From contig NZ_QXMH01000007.1 in assembly GCF_003568665.1 (NCBI RefSeq), forward strand, positions 1 through 64,000: a stretch of DNA of 64,000 nucleotides, written 5' to 3'. Below, one piece after another: positions 9,187 to 15,992 of the stretch (its first letter is position 1; each line of letters opens with the position of its first letter). The notes beneath the pieces were generated by a model that worked only from the letters and a program-made list of their open reading frames with translations, was not told the DNA's origin and did not search any database. Origin of the DNA: Chitinophaga alhagiae (GTDB lineage: Bacteria > Bacteroidota > Bacteroidia > Chitinophagales > Chitinophagaceae). The position numbers and the translations under genes were made by a program.

Positions 9187-11634
9187 TCAGAACCCGTCGC
9201 CGCCCATGTCGCCACCGTCGTTGTTATCATTATTCCTTTTGCGTTTGAAGAGGTTGGCATCCATTTTACCGAAGCGCCAGCTTACGTTCACCCGCAGCTC
9301 ACGGGAGGCGCGTTTGCGGTAGCGCTCGCTCTGCGAAAACGTGGTATTGGTCCAGCTCAGGTCCCGGTCGGTGTTGAATATATCGTTCAGGCCAACGGCC
9401 ACGGAGAAGTTCTTTTTCTTGAAGAAATCCTTTTTTACCGCCACATCTATCTGGTATTCCGGCGCATCTTCACCCTGCGGGTTGATCTGGCGTGACTCAT
9501 ACTCCCCTGTTACTTGCAGCGTGGTGCTCCAGGGCAGTTTGGTGTTGCTGTTCACCTTTCCGAACCACACAAAACCCTTGTTGCTGATGCCTTCGGCCTC
9601 AATGCTGGTTTGGGCGATGTTGAGGTTGGTGGTAATGTCCCAGCCTTTGGTGATCTGGTTGCGCACCGTCAGTTCCGCGCCGTAGGTGTTACGCTGGTTG
9701 GCGTTGATGGGGTAGCTCAGTACCACCTGCCGCTCCTGCCCGTCCAGCACCAGCGTGGTGTCTACGCTGAAGTTGGTGATGGCGTGGTTGGTGTTCCGGA
9801 AATATACGGAAGCCAGCACGTTGTGCTTGCGGTCAAAATCTTTCAGGTAAGACAGCTCGAAGGAGTTGGTGAACTCCGGTGTAAGCGCCGGGTTGCCCCT
9901 GCGGGCGGAATTGGCGTTATACTCGATGTTGGGCAGCAGGTCCCGGAACCAGGGGCGCCGGATACGGCGGCTGTAATTGAGCTGCAGCTCGTGGTCTCCC
10001 TTGAACTTGCGCGTCAGGTACAGGCTCGGGAACAGGCTGATGGGATAGTCGATATCATAGGCGGCGTCTTTTACATTGCGCATTTCACCGCTGTAGTAAG
10101 ACTGCTCCGCACGCAAGCCCGCCTGAAAGCCGTAATCGCCAAAAGCGCCGGTATAGCTGGCATATGCCGCGTTGATCTGTTCCGTGTAATGGTAGTCGTT
10201 AGACAGGGCGGAATCCAGTAGGAAATCACCGGTGGCAAAGTCTTTCCCGAAAGTGTTCAGTACATTATTGAACGTACGGGAAGTGGTACGCAGGCCGGCC
10301 TCTATCTTTGATTTTTCATTGATCGGGTTCACAAAATCAATCTGCCCGGTGTAATAGGTGGTATTGCCCTTGCCATTGCCATAACGCAGCTCCGGCTGGT
10401 TGGGCGAGTTGCTGATATTGTCCTGCATATCATAATACTGCAGGTTATAATCGTCTTTATTGGTGTTGTTGGCGCGGTTGTAGGTGAAATCCGCCGTCAG
10501 CTCCCGGCCCTCTTTTGAAAAGGTGCGCTTGTAGCCAACCTGCGTGGTGTAGTTACGGAAGCCATGCCGGCTGTCATTACGGCCCAGGCCGTAGCGCACG
10601 CGGTTTTGATGCTCATCCAGGTCATACGTGGTCTGGGTGTTCAGGTTGTTGAAATCACCGGCCGTGATGCCCTGCGAAATGGTGATGGTGTTGCGGTTGT
10701 CTATGAACCAGTCAAAACCCGCGCGGCCGTTCTGGAACCTGCGCCCGTAATCCCCTTGCTGGTACTGGTCCAGGTAAGTGGTGGTATCCGCGCCCAGGTT
10801 TTTGCGGAACAGGTGCTGGCGCATGGGAGACCGTCTGTCCCGCAGGTTGTAGTTGACAAAAAAGTTCACCTTGCCCTGGCGGATGTTCAGGTCCAGCCCG
10901 GCGTTGGTGCTTCCGGTGGAGGAAATGCCCGCGCTCACCAGCCCGTTGATGCCTGCCCTGCGGTTCTTTTTCAGCACAATGTTCAGGATGCCGCTCATCC
11001 CTTCCGCATCGTATTTGGCGGAGGGATTGGTCACCACTTCTATGTTCGCAATAGCGTCTGCCGGTATCTGGTCAAGCGTAAGCGTACTGGGGCGGCCGTC
11101 TACAAAAATAGTAGGGCTGCCGTTGCGCACGCTCACATTGCCGTCTATATCCACATTCACGGAAGGCACCTGCCGCAGCACGTCTGTAGCGGTACCGCCA
11201 ATGCTGGCCAGGTTCTTGTCTACGTTGAACACCCGCTTGTCGATCTCCATGGTGAAAGCGGGTTTCTCTCCCACTACTTCCACCGTTTGCAGGGCTGTAG
11301 CCGACGTGGTCATTTTGATATTCCCTACGTCCAGCGACCGTTTTACGGTCACATTCCTGAAATAGGTTTGATAGCCGATAAAAAATATCTTCAAAATATA
11401 ACTGCCGGGTTTAATGGCGGGAAAGTCAAAATCGCCATTGCCTTTGGATAGCATACCCGTTACTACGGAAGAGTCTGTGTTTAACAACGCAACAGATGCA
11501 TATTCTACAGGTTTACCGCTTTGTTCGTCCAATAATTTTCCCATGATCTGGGCTTGTCCTTCTCCCTGCTGCGCCCAAACCGGGGCACTTGCGCAAAGGA
11601 TGGCGCCGATCACTAAAATGACAAAATTCCTCAT
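9187..11634 (-). CDS. TonB-dependent-receptor-like outer membrane beta-barrel protein (815 aa)
   Basis: Residues 1-21 are a signal peptide (APVWAQ). Residues 25-110 form a carboxypeptidase-regulatory-like domain (GKLLDEQSGKPVEYASVAL, DFDFPAIKPGSY), and about 115-230 a plug domain (TATDVLRQVPSVNVDIDGNV, 'PTIFVDGRPS', 'SAKYDAEGMSGILNIVLKK'). The remainder is a large beta-barrel of the OMP_b-brl_3 type, ending in an Asn/Asp/Gly-rich tail. Such proteins sit in the outer membrane and bind or import large substrates, or act in surface remodelling. No SusD partner is next to it, so it is probably not a classical polysaccharide utilisation receptor. The substrate is unknown. Confidence 0.9.
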   Translation of the reverse strand: MRNFVILVIGAILCASAPVWAQQGEGQAQIMGKLLDEQSGKPVEYASVALLNTDSSVVTGMLSKGNGDFDFPAIKPGSYILKIFFIGYQTYFRNVTVKRSLDVGNIKMTTSATALQTVEVVGEKPAFTMEIDKRVFNVDKNLASIGGTATDVLRQVPSVNVDIDGNVSVRNGSPTIFVDGRPSTLTLDQIPADAIANIEVVTNPSAKYDAEGMSGILNIVLKKNRRAGINGLVSAGISSTGSTNAGLDLNIRQGKVNFFVNYNLRDRRSPMRQHLFRKNLGADTTTYLDQYQQGDYGRRFQNGRAGFDWFIDNRNTITISQGITAGDFNNLNTQTTYDLDEHQNRVRYGLGRNDSRHGFRNYTTQVGYKRTFSKEGRELTADFTYNRANNTNKDDYNLQYYDMQDNISNSPNQPELRYGNGKGNTTYYTGQIDFVNPINEKSKIEAGLRTTSRTFNNVLNTFGKDFATGDFLLDSALSNDYHYTEQINAAYASYTGAFGDYGFQAGLRAEQSYYSGEMRNVKDAAYDIDYPISLFPSLYLTRKFKGDHELQLNYSRRIRRPWFRDLLPNIEYNANSARRGNPALTPEFTNSFELSYLKDFDRKHNVLASVYFRNTNHAITNFSVDTTLVLDGQERQVVLSYPINANQRNTYGAELTVRNQITKGWDITTNLNIAQTSIEAEGISNKGFVWFGKVNSNTKLPWSTTLQVTGEYESRQINPQGEDAPEYQIDVAVKKDFFKKKNFSVAVGLNDIFNTDRDLSWTNTTFSQSERYRKRASRELRVNVSWRFGKMDANLFKRKRNNDNNDGGDMGGDGF

Positions 11635-11994
11635 GTTTACTAGTACCAGATTGATTTACACTCGCGGCTAAAGTAAACAAATTGATCTTGTTGGCTTGAA
11701 TTATTGGATGGGTGGTAAATGCTATTTACCTGTAAAAAAATTGCGGAACGCGGCAGCTTTATACCGGATATATGCAACATCAGCGGAAAGCCTCTCTCCT
11801 TTTGGGATTGGGCGTAGAAGCCGGTGCGCAGGCCCTGCGGCTGTTTGAAGGTGAAGGTGTGCAACAGCAGGCATCTGCTGTGAGCATGGTGCGGTGATAA
11901 GTGTAGTCAGCGATGATGAGTGCTGTCAAAAGTGATACCAGGAAACATTTCTTTTTTCAACAGGAAAGAAGACGGGCGACTAAAAAAAAATTCG
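11635..11994. other. Intergenic region without a convincing gene
   Basis: This 360-bp stretch lies between the start of the receptor gene and the stop of the acetyltransferase gene, both on the minus strand. A 41-codon plus-strand frame (11772-11897) and a 74-codon minus-strand frame (11640-11864) exist, but neither shows a recognisable motif or good codon use. I see no TAnnTTTG element for the receptor gene here and no strong terminator. Confidence 0.5.
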
Positions 11995-12552
11995 TTACGA
12001 TAACATTTTTACCAGGTGCAGGTAATTGCCGCCGCTGAACTGCACGGCTTCCCGCACCGTATAACCCAGGCGCTCATACAGCCGCCGCGCGTCGGGGTTC
12101 CCATCGCTCACCAGCAGGCCTGTTCGCGGATGCCCCTGCGCCCTGGCCTTGTCTTCAGCGGCATAGATCAGTTGCCGGCCAATGCCTTTCCCCTGGCTGG
12201 CCGGGGCTACGGCAATACTGTCCAGGTAATACTCCCCCGGCCCTGTTTCATCTCCCGGCAGGTATGCATGCCCCAGTTGGGCGCTGATGTAGGACAGTAC
12301 AGGCTCCCGCAGGGCCTCCAGCAGCGCCCCGTCATACCCCACAATAATGCCGCCGAGGCCTCTCTCATCTTCAAATACCAGCGTATGCTCGTAACTGTAC
12401 TGGTTACCGGGCTGGCGGAAAAAATGCTCAAATAGCGGCTGCAGCACCCCGTTGCTGGTAGTGCCGGCCAGTTTGCAGGCCACGTCATACATGGCCTGGA
12501 ATAGCAGGGGAACGGCCTGGGGCGCGTCTGCCGGGCGGGCGTTTCTGATCAT
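11995..12552 (-). CDS. GNAT family N-acetyltransferase
   Basis: A 185-aa protein with an N-terminal 'IRNARPADAPQAVPLL' start typical of GNAT enzymes and the acetyl-CoA-binding motif A around residues 125-140 (SIAVAPASQGKGIGRQLI, with the Q/R-x-x-G-x-G/A loop). A later 'DARRLYERLGYTV' block matches motif B. The family moves an acetyl group from acetyl-CoA to an amine; the substrate is unknown. I chose the ATG at 12552 because the extra six codons upstream do not resemble the family. A -7 promoter element at 12557-12564 lies so close to this ATG that the mRNA would be nearly leaderless. Confidence 0.85.
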   Translation of the reverse strand: MIRNARPADAPQAVPLLFQAMYDVACKLAGTTSNGVLQPLFEHFFRQPGNQYSYEHTLVFEDERGLGGIIVGYDGALLEALREPVLSYISAQLGHAYLPGDETGPGEYYLDSIAVAPASQGKGIGRQLIYAAEDKARAQGHPRTGLLVSDGNPDARRLYERLGYTVREAVQFSGGNYLHLVKMLS

Positions 12553-12556
12553 AACG

Positions 12557-12564
12557 CAAAGATA
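12557..12564 (-). promoter_or_regulatory. Bacteroidota -7 element for the GNAT gene
   Basis: On the minus strand this reads TATCTTTG, a full match to TAnnTTTG. Transcription would start around 12550-12553, at or next to the chosen ATG. Either the mRNA is leaderless or the match is fortuitous. Confidence 0.4.
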
Positions 12565-12597
12565 CTGCATCTGTTAGGGCAGGTTTCAAAATTAAAT

Positions 12598-12629
12598 TTG
12601 GAGTTACTGAACGCCGTTCAGTATATTTG
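12598..12629 (+). promoter_or_regulatory. Promoter of the tetR-like gene (TTG / TATATTTG)
   Basis: TTG at 12598-12600 and TATATTTG at 12622-12629 are separated by 21 bp, within the range of Bacteroidota housekeeping promoters. The start codon at 12649 leaves a leader of roughly 12-15 nt. The spacer is filled by the palindromic operator, so bound repressor would block RNA polymerase directly. Confidence 0.6.
12605..12623. promoter_or_regulatory. Perfect 19-bp palindromic operator (probable TetR site)
   Basis: TACTGAACGCCGTTCAGTA is a perfect inverted repeat with 9-bp arms around one central base. It sits between the -33 and -7 elements of the regulator's own promoter, a standard autorepression design for TetR proteins. 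A related site with the half-sites ACTAAAC and GTTCATT and the same 3-bp centre lies at 13347-13363 in front of the efflux genes. Confidence 0.7.
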
Positions 12630-12648
12630 TGCTGTAAATTTTTTATTA

Positions 12649-13263
12649 ATGGGTATTTCAGACCGGAAAGAAAGGGAGAAACAGGAAATGCGGCGCCTCA
12701 TCATAGAAGCGGCCATGCGCATGTTTGTGGACGAAGGGTATGAAAAAACGTCTATCCGCGCCATAGCGGAAAAGATAGAATACAGCCCGGGCACTATCTA
12801 CTTGTATTATAAAGACAAAGACGAATTGCTGTATGAAGTACAGCGGGAGGCCTTCGGAGAATTGCTGAAAGCCTTCCAGGAAAATGCCGTGAGCAAAGAT
12901 CCCTGGAAACGGCTCACGCAGGTCATGCACACTTACGTGGAGTTTGGCCTGACCCACCCTGACCTGTACGATCTGATGTTCATCATCCGTTCTCCCATGA
13001 AAACGGCCGATGAAAAAGGCGGCTGGACAAACGGCGATGCGTGTTTCGATTACCTGAACCATACCATACAGGAGTGTATTGAGCGCCAGTTGATCCGTTA
13101 CAAGGATAACCGGGTAGCCTCTCTCTCCGTATGGTCTCTCGGCCATGGCCTCGTGTCTTTGGAAGTACGCTGCCGCTTCAAGGTACTGGAAGTGGCGGAA
13201 GGAGAAGTAGCGCGCATCATCAAAGCGTCTATCGACGAGCATCTGAAGCTGATGAAAACGTAA
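12649..13263 (+). CDS. TetR/AcrR family transcriptional regulator
   Basis: A 204-aa protein. Residues 10-60 form the TetR helix-turn-helix (IIEAAMRMFVDEGYEKT, then SIRAIAEKIEYSPGTIYLYY and KDKDELLYEV); the C-terminal part is an all-helical ligand-binding and dimerisation domain. TetR proteins repress nearby genes until a ligand, often a pump substrate, binds. I chose ATG 12649 (MGISDRKERE) because the frame upstream overlaps the promoter and operator. It is followed, after a terminator, by a TolC-adaptor-RND operon in the same direction, so it is the likely repressor of that pump and of itself. Confidence 0.9.
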   Translation: MGISDRKEREKQEMRRLIIEAAMRMFVDEGYEKTSIRAIAEKIEYSPGTIYLYYKDKDELLYEVQREAFGELLKAFQENAVSKDPWKRLTQVMHTYVEFGLTHPDLYDLMFIIRSPMKTADEKGGWTNGDACFDYLNHTIQECIERQLIRYKDNRVASLSVWSLGHGLVSLEVRCRFKVLEVAEGEVARIIKASIDEHLKLMKT

Positions 13264-13309
13264 CACATACGGGCAATGCCGCCCGCACTATAAAAAAACA
13301 CAAACGAAA

Positions 13310-13337
13310 AGAGAAGCATACCACTTCTCTCTTTTTT
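13310..13337 (+). terminator. Intrinsic terminator after the tetR-like gene
   Basis: AGAGAAG (13310-13316) pairs with CTTCTCT (13324-13330) over a 7-nt loop, followed by C and six T. It separates the regulator from the efflux operon, whose first codon is only 27 bp further on. Confidence 0.65.
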
Positions 13338-13346
13338 GAACCATAC

Positions 13347-13363
13347 ACTAAACAGTGTTCATT
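13347..13363. promoter_or_regulatory. Second, degenerate operator before the efflux operon
   Basis: ACTAAACAGTGTTCATT keeps 12 of the 14 half-site bases of the perfect palindrome at 12606-12622, with the same 3-bp centre. It abuts the ATG at 13364. A repressor bound here would block initiation or early elongation of the efflux operon. No clear TAnnTTTG element was found beside it. Confidence 0.55.
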
Positions 13364-14713
13364 ATGTTATCAAGAATCATTTACCTAATGATGTTTACGA
13401 ACCTCCTTGTGTTCAGCAGCAGGGCGCAATCGCGGCTGAACGGCTATATTGCCGAGGCCGTTCAACGCAACCAGGCCGTGAGCCGTCAACACTTCCAGCT
13501 GGAAAAAAGCCTCTACGCCCTACAGGAAGCAAAAGCCTTCTTTCTGCCACAGGCCTCCCTGCTGGCCAACTACACCAAGGCTGGCGGCGGCCGCACTATA
13601 GACCTTCCGCTGGGAGACCTCATGAACCCGGTGTACAACACGCTCAACGAACTGACGGCCAGCCAGAAATTCCCGCAATTGTCCAACGAGTCTATCCTGC
13701 TCAATCCTGACAACTTCTATGACGCCAAACTGCGTACCTCCCTCCCGCTCATCAATACGGAGATCATGTACGCCAAAAAGATCAGGCAGGAAGATATCAC
13801 CCGCCAGCAGGCCATCCTCAATGTATACAAACGGCAACTGGTGAAAGACGTGAAAACGGCGTATTACCAGTACTTCCAGGCTGTGCGCGCGGTAGAGGTG
13901 TACAACCATGCGCTGAAACTGGTACAGGAAAACATCCGCGTCAACCAGAGCATGCTCAGGAACGGCATCCGCAACAGTACATCGCTGACCCGCGCGCAAA
14001 CAGAGCTGCAGCGGGCGGAGGCGTCCATTACACAGGCCCGTACCCGGCAGCAGAACGCCCGGTCTTACTTCAACTTTTTGCTGAACCGGCCGCTGGCAGA
14101 CAGTATTGAGCTGGACAGCGCCACCCTCACCATACCCGCCGCCCTGCCATCTGCCGGCATCCGGCAAAGGGAAGAGCTTCAGCAACTGGAAACCACCCAC
14201 ACTATAGCGCTGCTGGCGGAAAAAAAGGAGCAATCGCTTTTCACGCCCAAGGTCAGCACCTTTCTTGACCTGGGCAGCCAGGGCTTCAACTGGGATTTTG
14301 ACAACAAGACCCGTTATTACCTCTGGGGCGTGAACCTGCAATGGGACATCTTCACCGGCGGCCAGCGCAAACAACGCATCAAGCAGGCCCGTACAGACGC
14401 GGCCATTGCCCAAACCGCCTACAGCGAAACGCTGCAGGGGCTGGAGCTGGAACTGGACCGCGCGCAGAACAACTACAATGCCGCCTGTGCCTCCTTCCGC
14501 ATTGCGCAAACGCAACTGCAGCTCTCTGAAAAGTATTTTTCAGACCAGCAGAAGGTCTACCGCGAAGGACAGCTGCTCTACATTGAGCTGCTGGACGCGC
14601 AGGACCAGCTCACCCAGGCGCGGCTGCAACTGTTGCAGGCATGGGCAGACGTACAGGTGTCTGCCGCAGACGTGGAACGAGCGCAGGCATCTTATCCTTT
14701 ACAAACCATTTAA
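13364..14713 (+). CDS. TolC family outer membrane efflux channel
   Basis: A 449-aa protein with a signal peptide (about residues 1-22, ending SSRAQ) and two copies of the OEP repeat: long helices with 'QAVSRQHFQLEKSLYALQEAKAFFLPQASL' split over residues 34-65, and a second set near the end (LSEKYFSDQQKVYREG, YIELLDAQDQLTQARLQLL). TolC proteins form trimeric channels through the outer membrane that dock on an RND pump via an adaptor. The ATG at 13364 is used; the frame is open for three more codons, and Met-9/Met-10 are possible alternatives if the mRNA starts late. It is the first gene of a three-gene efflux operon, 12 bp before the adaptor gene. Confidence 0.9.
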   Translation: MLSRIIYLMMFTNLLVFSSRAQSRLNGYIAEAVQRNQAVSRQHFQLEKSLYALQEAKAFFLPQASLLANYTKAGGGRTIDLPLGDLMNPVYNTLNELTASQKFPQLSNESILLNPDNFYDAKLRTSLPLINTEIMYAKKIRQEDITRQQAILNVYKRQLVKDVKTAYYQYFQAVRAVEVYNHALKLVQENIRVNQSMLRNGIRNSTSLTRAQTELQRAEASITQARTRQQNARSYFNFLLNRPLADSIELDSATLTIPAALPSAGIRQREELQQLETTHTIALLAEKKEQSLFTPKVSTFLDLGSQGFNWDFDNKTRYYLWGVNLQWDIFTGGQRKQRIKQARTDAAIAQTAYSETLQGLELELDRAQNNYNAACASFRIAQTQLQLSEKYFSDQQKVYREGQLLYIELLDAQDQLTQARLQLLQAWADVQVSAADVERAQASYPLQTI

Positions 14714-14725
14714 TAATCACACTAT

Positions 14726-15778
14726 ATGAAACCGCATTTCCTTCCCCTGTTATTCATGGCCGCAGCAGCGTTGCAATCTTGCGGCAATGGCAACGCCGCA
14801 TCCGGCATCCCGGAGCAAACGTCCATCCCCGTCAGGCTGATGCCGCTCACCAGCTCCGCTTCCGCAGCCAGCATACCTGTTTCCGGCACCTTCACCACAG
14901 ATGATGAGGTATTGCTGTCTTTCAAGACCGGCGGCATCATCCAGCGCATTGCCGTAAAAGAGGGAGACGCCATCCGCCGCGGCCAGACGGTGGCCATGCT
15001 CAACCCGGTAGAAATAGACGCGCAGGTGCAGCAGGCCAGGCTGGCGTTTGAAAAGGCCACACGAGACCATCAGCGCGCGCAAAACCTTTACAATGACAGC
15101 GTGGCCACGCTGGAGCAACTGCAAAACGCCGCCACCGCCATGGAAATGGCCAGGCAGCAATTGAACACAGCGCAGTTCAACAGGAACCACAGTGTTATTA
15201 CCGCGCCGCGCAACGGCTTTGTACTGCGCAAGCTGGCGGAAGAAGGACAACTGGTGCAGCCGGGCACGCCGGTATTGCAAACCAACGGCGCCGCTTCCGG
15301 CAACTGGCTGCTGCGCGCGGCCGTGAGCAACAAGGCGTGGGCGGCCATCAAGGCGAATGACAAAGCCAGTGTGGAGATAGAATCTGTGCCCGGCAAAACT
15401 TTCAGCGGCACAGTGGCCCGCCGCTCCGAAGGTGTGGACCCCGCCAGCGGCGCGTTCCGCATAGACATCCGCATCACCGGTGAAAAGCCCGCCAACATAG
15501 CCTTTGGCATGTTCGGCAAGGCAGTAGTGCAAACCAGCGGCAACGCCGCGCCCGCGGGCTGGGCCATTCCCTACGATGCCCTGCTGGACGGAGACGGCAG
15601 CAGCGGCTATGTGTTCGTAACCAACAACGGCAAAACGGCCCACAAGGTAAAAGTAACAGTAGCGGGCATGGAGAAAGATCATGTGCTGATCAGCCAGGGC
15701 CTGGAAAACGCCGGCCAGCTCATTATTGCCGGCAGCGCCTACCTGCGTGACAGCAGCCGCATCCACATCATCCAATAA
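14726..15778 (+). CDS. Efflux RND periplasmic adaptor lipoprotein
   Basis: A 350-aa membrane-fusion protein. The N-terminus has a lipoprotein signal with lipobox LQSC (Cys at about residue 19). A lipoyl/barrel-sandwich half (FKTGGIIQRIAVKEGDAIRRGQTVAML split over residues 70-97) is followed by a helical hairpin (QQARLAFEKATRDHQRAQNL), the second lipoyl half (ITAPRNGFVLRKLAEEGQLV) and a beta-barrel domain. Such adaptors join the inner-membrane pump to the TolC channel. It is 12 bp after the channel gene. Unlike that tight junction, the pump gene follows only after a 213-bp repeat leader. Confidence 0.9.
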   Translation: MKPHFLPLLFMAAAALQSCGNGNAASGIPEQTSIPVRLMPLTSSASAASIPVSGTFTTDDEVLLSFKTGGIIQRIAVKEGDAIRRGQTVAMLNPVEIDAQVQQARLAFEKATRDHQRAQNLYNDSVATLEQLQNAATAMEMARQQLNTAQFNRNHSVITAPRNGFVLRKLAEEGQLVQPGTPVLQTNGAASGNWLLRAAVSNKAWAAIKANDKASVEIESVPGKTFSGTVARRSEGVDPASGAFRIDIRITGEKPANIAFGMFGKAVVQTSGNAAPAGWAIPYDALLDGDGSSGYVFVTNNGKTAHKVKVTVAGMEKDHVLISQGLENAGQLIIAGSAYLRDSSRIHIIQ

Positions 15779-15789
15779 AATATGTACTG

Positions 15790-15891
15790 ATGAAACACGC
15801 CTGTTCCATCAGGCCCGTTTCAAAAAATCAAACATGCACTGATGAAACCCTGTTCCATCAGGCCCGTTTTAAAAATTCAAATATGCACTGA
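15790..15891 (+). CDS. Mini-ORF 1 of the repeat leader (33 aa)
   Basis: ATG at 15790 opens a 33-codon frame (MKHACSIRPV...) whose TGA overlaps the next ATG at 15891. It is preceded by a two-codon ATG-TAC-TGA frame with the same TGATG overlap. No protein family is recognised. It may serve translation coupling rather than make a working peptide; no separate expression evidence is visible. Confidence 0.3.
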   Translation: MKHACSIRPVSKNQTCTDETLFHQARFKNSNMH

Positions 15892-15992
15892 TGAAACACA
15901 CCTGTTCCATCAGGCCCGTTTCAAAAAATCAAATATGCACTGATGAAACCCTGTTCCATCAGGCCCGTTTTAAAAATTCAAACATGTACTGA
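15891..15992 (+). CDS. Mini-ORF 2 of the repeat leader (33 aa), TGATG-coupled to the RND gene
   Basis: An almost identical copy of mini-ORF 1 (MKHTCSIRPV...). Its TGA (15990-15992) overlaps the ATG of the pump gene at 15992, so ribosomes finishing here could restart on the pump. Between the two copies there are only a few base changes, one in the hairpin loop, which fits a recent duplication. Confidence 0.35.
   Translation: MKHTCSIRPVSKNQICTDETLFHQARFKNSNMY

Noticed and set aside
11640..11864. 74-codon minus-strand ORF
   Set aside because: It overlaps the leader of the receptor gene, has no family or codon support and lacks a promoter.
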